From Acacia acuminata (lineage: Eukaryota > Streptophyta > Magnoliopsida > Fabales > Fabaceae), in NCBI GenBank assembly GCA_019022655.1, contig JAFJYI010000082.1:1674001-1738000 (forward strand): a DNA stretch of 64,000 nt, read 5' to 3'. The translations under genes were made by a program, and so were the position numbers. A model generated the notes under the pieces. It worked only from the letters and a program-made list of their open reading frames with translations. It was not told where the DNA came from and did no database searches. Each line of letters opens with the position of its first letter. Within the stretch, counting starts at the first letter, position 1. Shown here piece by piece: positions 1-11,211 of this stretch.

Positions 1-290
1 CCTTAATAAAGAGGCAAGCATAAATAACATGGACGTTGTGTAACAATATGAGAAAGTGGTACTTGGCACCATACAACATAATTTTTGTCTGCAATTCACT
101 TAATTATGCTACATAGTACTGAGTACTTGTCTATTGTGAATTTTCAGTCACCATTGGCAGTTGGTCCTCATGTGCACGGAGGAAAATAAAGTGGTCTTTT
201 TATGCTCCCTTCACCACATCCAGCGCCTACGTGGCTATTACATCTTGACACACATATATAATATTATCATGCAATGAATGAGTAACTTCT
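1..290. other. AT-rich intergenic DNA, nothing recognised
   Basis: No coding frame of note, no repeat structure and no known motif was seen here before the inverted repeat that follows. Confidence 0.6.
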
Positions 291-346
291 TTAAAATCCC
301 AAAATTTGGGATGTTACATTTAACATCCCAAATTTTGGGATTTTAA
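291..346. repeat. Perfect inverted repeat, 26-bp arms, 4-bp loop
   Basis: Left arm 291-316 (TTAAAATCCCAAAATTTGGG then ATGTTA) is matched exactly by the reverse complement at 321-346, with the 4-base spacer CATT between them. Each arm also holds an inner palindrome, CCCAAAATTTGGG. It could be a very short fold-back element, or a recombination product. Transcribed, it would make a tight hairpin. No target duplication is evident. Confidence 0.9.
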
Positions 347-757
347 AACTTCGATGAAACGATAAATGTATTTGATATTACAAACATAGGTTTGCCTGTG
401 CTGACCACTTTAATGCAAGGAAGGACTAATATACATAATATTCTCATACAAGGAAGGACTAATATATATCTGTCTTTGATGTTACAGACGTTTGTCTGTG
501 CTGACCCCTTTCCTAATGGTGATATTGAGCACATACACCAAGTTTTTTGTGAATATCTTGTTGATGACCACAAAAAGTCACCACAATAATGTCGTGAATT
601 CATTTGTAAATATATGTTGTAGCAACAATCATCTTCTGTAAATGAACAATTGTACAATTTGTTTAATGATCAATAATAAATTTTTATATTCATTTCCAAC
701 AATTTCCTTGGGTTTATTTTTGGTTGTTGAATGTATTGGATGGTGGACAAAGCTATT
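347..757. other. Intergenic segment with a short internal direct duplication
   Basis: A segment at about 370-415 (TTTGATATTACAAACATAGG onward) is repeated in diverged form at about 475-512 (TTTGATGTTACAGACG onward), and the unit AAGGAAGGACTAATATA occurs at 418 and 450. A 65-codon plus-strand frame crosses it (392-589) but opens at TTG, has no recognisable domain and is not called a gene. Confidence 0.45.
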
Positions 758-1480
758 TAGTGCTTATACCTTTAGGACAAAATGTTGTAAATGAGCGGAC
801 TAAAATGTTTTAAGTTAACTTTCAATAAAAAAATTAATGCTAGACTTTTAGGTTCGGATATTTGTTAAAGGTTAGGTCTTAAAAGTCTTTGTTTAATTTT
901 TTTAAAAAATATTTTGAGACTTTTAGGACTAGATATTTGTTAAAGGTCCGGTCCTAAAAGTTTTCATTTAATTTAAAAATATGGCAAGACTTTTAGGACC
1001 GCATATGTTTTAAAGGTCCGGTCCTAAAAGTCTTTATTTAATTTAAAAAAATATGACGAGACTTTTAGAACCGGATATGTTTTAAGGGTCGCTCCTAAAA
1101 GTCTTTGTTTAATTTTAAAAAATATGACGAGACTTTTAGGACTGGATATTTGCTAAAGGTCCGGTCCTAAAAATCTTCGTTTAATTTTAAAAAATATGGT
1201 GAGACTTTTAGGACCGGATATTTATTAAAGGTCCGGTCCTAAAAGTCTTCATTTAATTTTTTTTAAAAAATATGGCAAGAATTTGAGGACCGAATATGTT
1301 TTAATGGTCCAGTCCTAAAAGTCTTCGTTTGATTTTAAAAAAAATATCGGAGACTTTTAGACCATATATTTTTGACCTCCGGTCTTAAAAATATAACTTT
1401 TACGACTATATTGTTTTAAAATCCGATCTCAAAACACTTTTAGGATCGGTTATGTTTTAAATCTGGTCTTAAAAGTCAAT
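758..1480. repeat. Tandem array of hairpin-forming GGACCGG units
   Basis: About eight diverged units of roughly 85-90 bp follow each other. Each unit has the left half GACTTTTAGGACCGG, a short AT spacer (ATATTTGTTAAAG) and the right half CCGGTCCTAAAAGTC, so each folds on itself; units are separated by an A/T-rich linker. The same motif returns at 2,775-3,010 and 3,780-4,035. Arrays of short motifs in both orientations are typical of CACTA subterminal regions, but no CACTA terminus was found next to this one, so that assignment is an inference. Confidence 0.8.
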
Positions 1481-1593
1481 ATATTGAAGCTACGGCAACC
1501 CATAATCTTCGTCACTTTTCAAACAATGCCCTAGGGTTCAATACAACCGCTCGCTCAGGACAACCACTCGCGGGGGGGTTTGAGACAACTAAG

Positions 1594-1786
1594 GTTCTTC
1601 TCAAGTTAGGTCCCTCGTTGTCGTCATTTTTGTTTCTCCATATTTTGATCATTATCGGTCTCCTTTTTCTTTGTCTTTGTTCTTTTTTCAGAAAAAGAAG
1701 AAAGAAAAATAAAAAGGACACAAAATGATCAAAATATGGCAAGGTAAAAACGACAACACACAAGTGCCCTACCTTGAGAAGAATTA
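1594..1786. repeat. Long imperfect fold-back, arms about 95 bp, almost no loop
   Basis: The sequence at 1,594-1,690 is complementary to 1,692-1,786. Clear matching blocks are TTCTTCTCAAG against CTTGAGAAGAA at the outer edge and CCATATTTTGATCATT against AATGATCAAAATATGG in the middle; the tip is a pyrimidine tract against a purine tract. A transcript would be a long, nearly loopless hairpin. It may be a MITE remnant or a hairpin small-RNA source. No protein-coding content is claimed. Confidence 0.75.
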
Positions 1787-2774
1787 TCACTGTATTTGTT
1801 TGTTTTGTATGTTCTTAAGTTGTATTCTGTGAATTTTCAATGTAAACAATCACATACGAGGACATTATTTTGTTTGTTTCCTTACTATTGTGTATGGACC
1901 ACTTGAAAAATGAAGATGGAACAAAATTGTTTAATATTTTTTCATAATATTTTTAATGCTTCCCAATAAAGGGTAGCATATAGTACATAGATTAAAAAAA
2001 AAACATCAAAGAGACCCAAAAAAACATTCAATCCTATTTATGATATTATATATTCTTAATTCTTATTATATAATATCTAGGGGTGGAGGAAGAGGAGTCG
2101 AGAGAGGAGAGGCACGCACGTTAAGGAGGCCTATATTTTTAAAAATTTTATAATTAGGAGGAGTCCTCTTGAGAAGAATGATATTCCACGTCATTCTTGT
2201 AAAATTAAATATTAAATATGGAGTACCATGTTGAGCTTGTAGTTGACGGTATGCATAACCTAACCAATTTGCTTTAAAAAAAAAATTTCGGGGCAAAATT
2301 GCTCTGGGGATGTGCTTAGGGGCAAAATTTCTACTTAACCCTAAAAAAAAAAATAAAACATCAAAGAGACAAAAAAAAAATTCAATCCTCCGTCGATCGA
2401 TGTGATCGACTCCACGTCATTCTTGTGGGTACCAACAAGTGCTCCATCATCTGCTTGGTAGAAGGATTTGGAGGCAGCGGAGGAAGGCGCTGAGGTTAAG
2501 GAGGAGGAGGAGAAAAAGGAGGACTTAGTGGAGCAAACATTTTGGTTGAGGCTAGATGGTGTAGGAGGCTGTGGGGGTTGTAGAGGAAAAGGAGGAAGTG
2601 GAGAAGAATGTGAAGAAACTAAAGTAACAATGGACTTAAATAGATCACCATAGTTGGAGTGGTCTTAAAATACGAGGAGACGCGAAGTTGGGAAGTTTAC
2701 TTGGAAGCCAAAGCGATCGACTCTTAAGCTTTGAACACAGAATGCAAGGATAAGACTCTATCTAAGGAATTTGA
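1787..2774. other. Intergenic DNA between hairpin arrays
   Basis: AT-rich DNA with purine-rich patches (2,080-2,115 and 2,470-2,620). The segment near 2,285-2,340 (GGGGCAAAATTGCTCTGGGG, then another GGGGCAAAATT) resembles the GAGCAATTTTGCC repeats found at 32,390-32,470 and 37,550-37,640. No gene is supported. Confidence 0.5.
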
Positions 2775-3010
2775 AAAGACGGAACTTTTAAGACTGGATA
2801 TTTGTCAACGGCGGTCTTAAAAGGATTTTAATTGACAAAATTCTTACTTTTAAAAAAATTAAGGACAAACTTTTAGGATAGGATTCTTTATAAAAAATCG
2901 GTCTTCAAAGTTATTTAAATGAAAAAATTAATTATAGACTTTTAGGACCGGATACTTTATAAGAAACCGGTCTTAAAAGTACATTTAGGATAGGATATTT
3001 CTAAAATAAG
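2775..3010. repeat. Second GGACCGG hairpin array
   Basis: About three diverged units with ACTTTTAGGACCGGATA in one half and CCGGTCTTAAAAGTA in the other. Same family as 758-1,480 and 3,780-4,035. Together with the array at 3,780 it brackets the coding remnant at 3,171-3,555, which suggests one non-autonomous element, not proved. Confidence 0.7.
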
Positions 3011-3170
3011 CTCTTAAAAGTATTTACTAATTATATATAACTATTTAATCTTATTCATCCTCACAATCCATCATTTTGTATCTCTCTACCCTAACTCCTC
3101 ACTACCTTTTTGCCTTAACTCCTCACCGCGTCCCTGATAATTCTCTGTGACCCCAACTGCTCAAACAAAT

Positions 3171-3555
3171 GGTTAGATACAAGAAAACCGCTCGCAGGGG
3201 CACTTCTAAAGCTCGTGCCTACCTTAGATCGTTATCCAGGGCGCCTCAAGCGAGAGTGCGTTCTATTCTGACGGAAGAGTCTGGGTCGTTGGACCCATTG
3301 TTATTTCGGATGATGAAGACATTGCCGCCACCCTCCAGCCTTTAGACCATGAAAAGGTTCCCACTCCCCCTCTCCAGTCTTCAGAAAAATATTCACCAAC
3401 CTTTTGGCCCCATCGTGCCTTCCACTAACTCCTCCCCTATTTCCTCTAATGATGAATTGATGTTGATACACATAAGACAACAATTTGTTGATCTCCGGCG
3501 GGAAATTATTACTGCTTTCGCCGATGCCGCCAAGGCATTGGCCGATAATAAATAA
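3171..3555 (+). pseudogene. Unrecognised coding remnant between hairpin arrays
   Basis: An ATG at 3,171 opens a basic frame (MVRYKKTARRGTSKARAYLR...) that stops near 3,345. Shifted one frame it continues as a proline/acid-rich stretch with an acidic ISDDEDIAATLQP segment, and a third frame from 3,349 ends at 3,555 with a helical tail (RQQFVDLRREIITAFADAAK). Base composition is richer in GC and codon-like compared with its neighbours. The pieces look like one short reading frame broken by indels. Its place between two copies of the hairpin array suggests cargo or a gene of a transposon. The family is not recognised. Confidence 0.4.
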
Positions 3556-3779
3556 GCTTTAGGATTTAGTCACATTATTGTTGTTGTTAATTTTCAATTT
3601 TTTGTTATTATTTTTCTTTTGTACATGCATATTCTCCAGTAATCTAAGAAGAACTAATCTTGTATCTTCTTTTTGTTCATATTCTCCAATAAATGAAGAA
3701 GCTTATTCTCCAGTATCCTTTATTTTCATTTAGTTGTTGTTGCTCTCGCCAAAGCCAATCCTCTATTTTTTAGTTCATT

Positions 3780-4035
3780 TCATAAAGTAAATGAGGATCT
3801 TTAGGATCGGATACTTTATAAGTAACCGGTCTAAAAAGTATTTGAAAAGATAAAATTAAAAATAGACTTTTAGGACCAAATATTTTATAAAACTCCGGTC
3901 TTAAATCAATGAATAAAAAACTTTAGGATTGGATTCTTTAAAAACCACCGGTTTTAAAAATTAAATGAATAGAAAACATTAAATATATACCTTTAGAACC
4001 TGATACTTTAAAAACTACCGGTCTTACTTACCTAA
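3780..4035. repeat. Third GGACCGG hairpin array
   Basis: Three to four degenerate units (CTTTAGGATCGGATACTTTA paired with AACCGGTCT and similar). It ends where the truncated LINE begins. Confidence 0.65.
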
Positions 4036-4049
4036 TCGAGGCTTACTTA

Positions 4050-4454
4050 TTGTGGAAAAAGGCTATAGGACCTCGTGGTGTTGGTATAGTATCTTGGATG
4101 GTAAGAATTTTCTTAGAATAGACTTAAGATGGGATGTTGGAGATGGTACAACAATCAAAATTTGGGGCGATCTATGGGTCTCGAAGGCTAACCTCCTGGA
4201 GATTCCTAGAAATACTGACAATCCTATTATCACAAAGGGGAGAGTTTATGACCTGATAGTTAATAAGTAGTGGGATCTTACTCCTATAAACCAATATTTG
4301 TTTGTTGAAGTCAAAGATACAATTCATGACATCCCTATCCCTAACAACGGGCTGAAAGAGAAGTTGGTTTGGACTAGTGCTAGAAATGGAGATTATAAGG
4401 TGAAATTGGGATACCATTGTTAGTTCTCTAAGGGTTTTGATGATAATCGACAAT
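4050..4454 (+). pseudogene. LINE ORF2 3' fragment, first part (upstream of the solo LTR)
   Basis: The plus strand encodes SWCWYSILDGKNFL, RWDVGDGTTIKIWGDLW and KGRVYDLIVNK, then a TAG stop, then WDLTPINQYLF and LVWTSARNGDYKVKLGYH. This is the region between the reverse-transcriptase thumb and the zinc-binding (zf-RVT) domain of plant L1-type LINEs. It aligns residue by residue with 35,775-36,140 of the second LINE in this window (SWCWSSILDGRDFL, KWDLTPIAxYIPPE). The LINE is 5'-truncated near 4,050 and its continuation lies beyond the LTR at 6,424. In-frame stop at 4,267-4,269 and loss of everything upstream make it a pseudogene. Confidence 0.85.
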
Positions 4455-6423
4455 TGTAAACAAGATTAAATATAGTTGGAACTTGTTGATTTCAATCCAA
4501 AGTACTCGGCATCGCCAAACTCGAGCTCGCATTTTCAAACCGGAGGTTTGCTTTTAACCAAGGGCCAAACTTGCCAAATGGCACTTTGAACTTTACACCA
4601 AAACCGAGGTTTGTTTTTGAGTGTGGCTCTAAGTTTTTGCATGCTTTGTGTAAACTCGAGCCTACACATTGAAACCTCAGTTTGCAAGAGGCCGAGAGCA
4701 TTCTAATCTTAAAATACTTTTACGCTCGAGCCTATTAGTTCTAAACCTCAGGTTTGGACCTCCAGAGGAAATATTGGTTGATATACATAACCATTAAACT
4801 CGAGCCTGTTATGTCAAACTCGAGTTTACCTCTGGCGGGAAGATTTTTCAAAAATCTAAGGCTTTTAGATACTCTTCACTGTTTCATTGCAAGCAAAGGT
4901 TTTCAAATTTGAAAAGTTCTTAAAGACTCTCAATCAAACTAAACTCGAGCCGTTCTTTCTCAAACCTCAGGTTTACCTCAGGCAAAGAACTCTTAAAAGT
5001 TTTTTAACCAAGTAAACTCGAGTCTAGTTCCTTAAACCTCAGGTTTATTTCAGGCCGAGAGCACTCAGAGTTTTTCAAAGTCGAACGAACTCGAGCCTAA
5101 GTCTGTGAACTAGAGTCTAAACCTTACAGAGAGCAATGACTTCTTAACTTGAGAAAAACTCTAAGGTTTGCATTGAGAACCTCGGAGTTTGCCCTTGAAA
5201 ACAAAATCCAAGTTTTGGTTTAAAAAAAGTGTCAAACTCGAGCCTACCTACTAATAAACTCGAGTTCGTGCTTTTGCTCAAAGTATTTCAAAAAGCTAAA
5301 ATTGCGACTTCCTCTCTGGATGGAGGAAACTCGAGTTCACTGTGACCAAACTCGAGTTTAAACCAACACGAGAGCAAAGAAGTTTTAATGACTCGAATAC
5401 CTCAAGTTCTGTTTTGCAAACCTCTAGTTTAGAAGTTTTGAACTTAAAACGCATTTACACTTTGGAGCTTCAAACTCGAGTCTCGCATGAACCGAACTCG
5501 AGTTCGTGACGCTGATCCAGAAATTCAAAACTGACGAATTTGGAAAACATTCTTGTTTGATCTTAATACTCTGTAATATTATTCTCTGATATTCCTGACT
5601 ATGTTTAATGACTTTATTAGTGAATCTCAGATGGTTTAGAGAATGTTTTTGAAGGGTTAAAGGAAAAGGCAAAAAGTGGTTCAGCTTATTAAATGCTATG
5701 TCCAGAAAGTTGCATGCTTTTGGGTAATCCATCTGCACACGATTGCAGAGCATTAATGAATGATTACTACATCAAGAAAATGCTTCTCCAATGGATTAAT
5801 TCAGAGGAAGTCAACTCTGAACACTTGGACAGCTGGATTAAGCTGAGATTAGAGAGAGAAGATGCCAAAACCACTTCCTAACCTTGGCTAAATTTCTCCA
5901 ACGGATCTATTGGGTTAGCAACGGTCATTTGATGATATGTGAGTATAAATAGAGCTGCATTCAAGTCTTCCCAACAACTACATCTGCTGAAAACGAAAAT
6001 CATTCAAGTCTCACATTTATTCAGTTTTTCATCTGTGTAGTATCACTTGATACAAGAGCTTCAGTGTTTACCTTTAACTACTCTATGTGAGAGTTTCTTT
6101 CTTGTAAATCATTTATTGTAAAGGACCACAGTCGGGGGACTTGGTGGTTGGGTTCATTGATTACAACTTGTAAGGGGGAGTGAGTTCTAGAGAGCGCTTC
6201 TTAAGTGCGAGTGTGTAATCTTTGAGATAGTGAAAAATCCGAGAGAGACTGGGATTTGGATGTAGGTCAAGTTGTTAGGACCGAACCGGTATAAATAATT
6301 GTGTTCAGCTGCTCTTCCCTTTGCTCTACTCACCTCTGTTTTTATCACTTGAAAACAGAGTGGTTTTCGAAAATTTGTAGAATACCCAATTCACCCCCTC
6401 TTGGGTATTAAGTTCCACTTTCA
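4455..6423 (+). mobile_element. Solo LTR, SIRE-like Ty1/copia, CTCGAG-rich
   Basis: The 1,969-bp segment starts TGTAAACAAG and ends CCACTTTCA, and it interrupts the LINE reading frame. Flanking 5-mers are ACAAT (4,450-4,454) and ACCAT (6,424-6,428), a 4/5 match to a 5-bp target duplication. The 3' part carries a TATA box and the U5-type ending with CAATTCACCCCCTCTTGGG, which I recognise from SIRE/Maximus copia LTRs. No gag-pol follows, so it is a solo LTR. The first kilobase (4,500-5,510) is full of AAACTCGAG and AAACCTCAGGTTT motifs. A 62-codon frame at 5,693-5,881 is not convincing as a gene. Confidence 0.75.
5944..5951 (+). promoter_or_regulatory. TATA box of the copia-type LTR
   Basis: TATAAATA lies about 480 bp before the LTR end, followed about 30 bp later by the likely transcription start and R region (CAAGTCTTCC...). 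This placement is standard for U3/R of a plant copia LTR. Confidence 0.6.
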
Positions 6424-7691
6424 ACCATTGCCGGAAAGATTAGAACTTTGCTATGGTGGATAGAGCAGGGCCATCGACTATTCTCTCTATCACATGTTGG
6501 AATTTGATCTAGAAGATTAAAGTAATCCCACGAGTACAACAGTTCATATGGCCTCTCCTAAATCATGCAATTGCTACCAATTTAGCTTTGTATTGGTGAA
6601 GAAGGTCGCCAACTAGCCAATGTCCGATTTGTGTAGAAGCGGAGGAGACATTTAAGCATGTATTTTTCCATTGCCCCTAGACTCAATGTATCTGGTTTGG
6701 CTGTTTGCTAAGTGCTCGAGTTGATGTCTCCAGTATCTCAAACTTCAATGCTTGGTGGATTTCGATAGAAGGTACACCTTTGTTGTGCAAGCAAGATCTC
6801 TCCTTGATTTGTTGGATTTTATGGTTTAGCTGGAAAGCTAGAAATGAAATGATATTTGACCATAGACATCCGAACCTGGGTACTGTTATTGAATTGACTA
6901 GGAAAAATAACTTTGATTTTTGGGTTAACTATGATAGAAGGCTTAGGGATCCTTTTTTGTTGAGGGGCTGTGATAGTCCTAACATTCAATGGCCCCCTAT
7001 GTTAGATAGCCTTGAAATTAATTGTGATGGAGCCTTTTCACCTTATAAGAAAGATGTTGCTATTGGGATAATATGCCGCAATCATGTTGGATTTTTTAGA
7101 TGGGGATTTGTGGATAAAGTCAAGTACTATTTCTGCTTTTATAATTGAAGCCTTGGCTTTGAAAAGGGCCTTGCTTCTTGCGTGGATCTTGGTCATGATA
7201 AAGTGATCTTCAAAAGTGATTGTCTCCCCTTACTTACTTGTGTTGAGGAAAAGTTACTGGAATTGTATTTGGAGGTGTTGAAGTATTATTAAGGATGTTA
7301 TTTGTCTTCTTTCTTTGTTCTCTTTATCTTTTACCCCGAGAGGGGGTAACCGTATTGCAGATCTTCTTGAAGCTGATACTTATTAAGGGGTGTGTCCTAT
7401 TGGGTGGGTCTCGCAACCAACACTTGTTTTGATGTCACTTCTAACCTGGGAGACTCAAAAGACTAGTGCTAGTGCTGATAATCCTTCGCACGCTAGTCCT
7501 TTATGGATGGTGGCTAGTTTGTTTATCCTAGTTTACATGTTGTTTTTGTTGGTTTTTCTTATTGTACATGTTTGTTTTTCTGTCATGTCTTGTTTTTTAA
7601 ACTGTTGTTGTTTTCCTCTTCCTTGGAACCATCACCTTGGTGAAGTTTTTTATTAATAGAATATTCTATTGACAAAATGAAAAAAAAAAAG
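6424..7691 (+). pseudogene. LINE ORF2 3' fragment, second part, with RNase H and poly(A)
   Basis: Past the LTR the LINE resumes; CATGTTGGAATTTGATCTAG at 6,493 matches the CWKSIWKIQVIPRVQQF coding segment of the second LINE near 36,210. Zinc-binding residues (CPICVE..., then HVFFHCP in broken frames) are at 6,620-6,680. From 6,705 to 7,148 one frame reads NAWWISIEGTPLL, ICWILWFSWKARNEMIF and, near its end, LEINCDGAFSPYKKDVAIGI, the first strand of a type I RNase H (RVT_3) domain. The RNase H tail is frame-shifted after 7,148. The copy ends with an A tract at 7,680-7,691. Dead copy. Confidence 0.85.
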
Positions 7692-8419
7692 TAGAATGAC
7701 TCGCAAATTTGAGTTTTGAGATTTTAAGTTAGTGAAAAATGTACCTTCTCCGATTCTTAATATAGACATATCGAGGGAGTTTATCTTAGTTCTAAATATA
7801 AGACATATTTTAAATATTTGCCAATATTTTTTATTTAATTTATCCGCAACATAATCAAGGAGGAGAGAGAATGAGATAATTAAATAGGTTGATTATGATA
7901 TTTTAGAAAATACATGACATATTAATAAATGGGAAAATTCCATTAAAAACCATTTAATCAAGGAAGAGAGAGAATGAGATAATTAAATAGGTTGATTATG
8001 ATGTTTTAGTATTTTATTTTAAAATATATGACATAATAAATTTAATTAATCTAATCAAATTACAGTAATTCAAATGGTATTTTAAGCAGTGAACTGATTT
8101 TCAACTCTCAAAAAACAACAAAAAGACATGTAGTATAAATTTAGAGTATTGATGTGCATCTTTTGGATTGTGATTCTTAATTAAGCCTAACAATGCCTAG
8201 ATTTAAATAGTCAGATAATCATACCATGAGTAGTTTTGTGTCGTTTACATAAAGAACATTTTTGTGAAGTTTAACACACATATATATATATATCCATCAA
8301 GTTACAGGACACGGACGGATCTTTATAAGGGACAATGGCCCCAAAAAAAAAAAAAAATTGTTCATATATTTTTTAAAAAATTTAATATAATATAAAAAGG
8401 TATGTTATTTTATAAATTA
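7692..8419. other. Intergenic DNA with degenerate MITE traces and a TA microsatellite
   Basis: The segment near 7,745-8,050 has Stowaway-like wording (TTCTTAATATAGACATA...GAGGGAG...TTCTAAATATAAGACATA) and repeats the block GAGAGAGAATGAGATAATTAAATAGG (7,863 and 7,967, given here in part). A (TA)7 run is at 8,279-8,292. No gene seen. Confidence 0.45.
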
Positions 8420-8629
8420 GACTTGTTAAAATGCTTTTATTATATATTTGACCTTCAAATATTTTTTTAATTAGTTAATGAATATACATTTGACTGCCCA
8501 AATATTTTTTTTTAATTTATTAATAAGTATACATTTGACCCCTAAATATTTATTCTAAAGTCGCCACTATCATCTAAGTATACAAATTTTTATTCATCAA
8601 AGTACTTTCACACTTCTTTATATCCGTTA
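8420..8629. repeat. Dispersed repeat shared with 26,480-26,685
   Basis: ACTTGTTAAAATGCTTTTAT, the ATACATTTG[AG]C phrases, and TCGCCACTATCATCTAAG run collinearly in both places, just left of the two MITE copies. The unit may be the decayed 3' end of an older transposon. It ends exactly at the left MITE end with TATCCGTTA, the MITE's left target-site copy. Confidence 0.7.
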
Positions 8630-8675
8630 GGGAAAATCTACTTCAGGACCTAAAGTAGCAAAAAAAAAAAAAGAG
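8630..8675. repeat. Mutator-type MITE copy A, left piece
   Basis: GGGAAAATCTACTTCAGGAC then AAAGTAGCAAAAAA matches the left end of the unsplit copy at 26,686. The rest of the MITE continues at 13,343 on the far side of the inserted MULE. Confidence 0.8.
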
Positions 8676-8819
8676 GGGAAAATCCACCTACAGGACCTTT
8701 TAACTAAACTAAGCCCAAAAAGAAACCCAACAATCTCAAATTCCCAGAACAGGACCCAGGTCCCTAATTGGTATGTGAATGGCTTGTCAAATTACCAAAA
8801 CACCCTTACTAACACTGAC

Positions 8820-9115
8820 AAATGAGAAGAGCAATTCCAGAATCATTCCCTCACTCTCTCGAATCTCTGCTTACTCTCCCGATCGTCTTTGTCTTCGTCG
8901 ACTCACTCTCGTCTTCGTCTCCGACGGCCACTCTCATCGCCGACGGCGTTTGCGCTCAGGTGGGACAGGTAAAATCGTCAGGCCATTCATTCTCCCGTGT
9001 GATTTCGTCCTTTCATTTGGTGAAGGCGTGAACCCAAATTTTCATCGTCACTATAAATCTCCATCCCTCGCCACTTCGTTTCTTTTTATAGTTTTTCTTT
9101 TCCTTCCGTGAAAGT
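8820..9115 (+). promoter_or_regulatory. Pyrimidine/GC-rich leader next to the left MULE 1 terminus
   Basis: A CT- and CG-rich stretch (TCTCGAATCTCTGCTTACTC, CTCACTCTCGTCTTCGTCTC) follows the left TIR and contains CAGGTGGGACAGGTAAAATC, which could be a splice donor. Two overlapping frames are open here (8,779-9,111 and 8,822-9,031) but neither has a recognisable domain. It looks like the 5' untranslated leader of a MULE transcript or of a captured gene; which one is unknown. Confidence 0.4.
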
Positions 9116-11211
9116 AGAAATCTTTTGGTTTCATTGTGTGAATTTTTTTTTGGTTCGTTTCGTACTTCAGATCGGATATCAATTTGTGTTTTTTGTGATC
9201 ACTGCACTGCTCAAATTCGACAAAGTAACTGATTTTGCTGGTACGTCAGTTTTCCTTTTATGGGGTGGCTTTTTTTATTGTAGTTCTTACGCCTTGTGAT
9301 TGTTTGGTTTCTGAGTTCGTTCTTCATTCTTGTTCTTCAACTCATGCCTTCATTCGATCCTTCTTGTGTGTACTGAGAAATTATGTAGTGGAAATAAACT
9401 TGAGAAGATGGATTACTAAGAAAGAGGGGGATTTGGAGGCAAAAAGAGAAAGGAGAAGAGAGTATTTATGGAGGTTTTCACATGAGAAGGAAGGAGTGAG
9501 GGGGAAGGATATATTCCTTGAATTGGTAGGCAACAATTTGTCTGTAATATTATGAGAGAGGGAACCGAAACGAATATAGAAAGAAAGTAAGAGATTAGAG
9601 TGGGGACATGGAACAATCTGTGCCATAGAAGAATTGCTGAACTTTTGTTTATTCCTCAGATATTGGACACAACATCTATTTCATCACTGAACTTGATACT
9701 TTAGCACCATAACATAGCAATATTTCCCCTTAATTTAAAACTCCATAGTTTAAATTTTCTAGCTCTATGAAATCCTTTAAATCATAATTTAAATACCCTT
9801 AATGTAGGTCTATTTAGCTAAGATGCTTGTTCATGATATAACAATAGTGGGTATTTTCTTTAATTTCATCCCCTAAGAATTTACCCACAAAAAAAAAAAA
9901 AAAAACCTTGGGAATGCTTTTATAGCCTTTATGTTCTGTTGTGGAATTTTAGAGCTTCAAAAGCCATCTTAAATTCATCAATTCAGTGTCTTTAACATAT
10001 TTTACCCACATAGAATAATTAGTATTCATTTATAAACAACATCAACCGCAAGTTAAATACGGCTTTTCTTCCAAACTTCGATGAAGAAACATCTTACACT
10101 TTATACCAAAAACATTTAGTGCATAATTATTAACTCTAAAAAATCATCTAATCCTTCAAACCACTGGAACAATAACTCTACAGAATTTCTTAAAATTCGG
10201 GCTACAATAACAAAGTTTAAGCCTTTATTTTAAAGTCTCTAGGCTTGATTCAACATCTAAAACAATTATGCAGTATTTTGAGACATTGAACAGTACGCTT
10301 TGAATCAGTCTTTAAACTTAAAAATCTGAACTTAGAGCTTTCATCATCATGTGCTATAATTAATAATATTTCTTTGGTCTTGACAAAGTGCGTCTTAATC
10401 ATCAAACTCATAATTCCTTGACCATTAGGAAAACTCTAGGGCTTTTAACTTGTTGGCAAAATGTTTACTGGTTTGGAGGTTGATTAGAACAGACTGAATT
10501 TGGCAAAATTCTCTGCATCATATTTTGTTTTTCTGTGGGAAAAAAAATTCTTAAAATCAGAACAGACTGAATTTTGCTGCATTCATCCTCATTGAGTTTT
10601 GGACTTGAGCAATATCATTGATCTGAATCCATCTAGGACAACAGTTTGCACCAGAATTTTGCTTGGATGTCATAGATTTTTTGAATCAGCACATGTAGCA
10701 TATTCCACCACACTAACATCTGAATTCTTGGTCCAAAAACTATTGAATGCATTCTCAATCAGCACAAGTAACTGATTTTGTTGATCGCACGTGTTTCTGA
10801 TGAATTATTATATTAAGCTCCCACCATCTATCTCCACGATTAACTACTCTTTTTTTTTTCAGTTAGTTCTGACTTGTCTTGTTGCATTGTGGGGTCTTTG
10901 CTTGGCTATTTTCCTCTTGTTTAGGTATATTAGACATGCTACGTCGTGAAAACCGAATGATGTCTTGGTAGTTATCTTGTTCTTGAAGTGAGTAAATGAA
11001 AAGGCATTAATTGGTAGTTATCTCGGATGGAAGAAATAATGATGAAAGTGATTAAAACTACTGCAAAATTCCCATGCTTCGTTTCCTTTTTCAGAAAACA
11101 CTTTCCCTGTCCAGATATGTTTCCACTTACAAGTCAGGATATATTATGCAATTTTGTTTGGTGAAGTTTGATATCTGATTTTACTAGAACTCATCTGTCT
11201 ATTTTATTTCA
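9116..11211. other. MULE 1 interior, no recognised coding domain
   Basis: AT-rich, intron-like DNA. The phrase AACAGACTGAATTT occurs twice (10,490 and 10,562). No transposase motif was found. It probably holds decayed exons of the Ulp1-type gene whose catalytic-cysteine exon follows. Confidence 0.45.

Noticed and set aside
758..1480. CRISPR-like or rRNA-spacer-like array
   Set aside because: Units are diverged hairpins separated by the same A/T linker; no cas genes and no rRNA in the window.
2468..2653. Acid- and glycine-rich 61-codon frame
   Set aside because: Opens at TTG and reflects a purine-rich low-complexity stretch.
5693..5881. 62-codon frame within the copia-type LTR
   Set aside because: Lies in U3 before the TATA box and has no recognisable domain.
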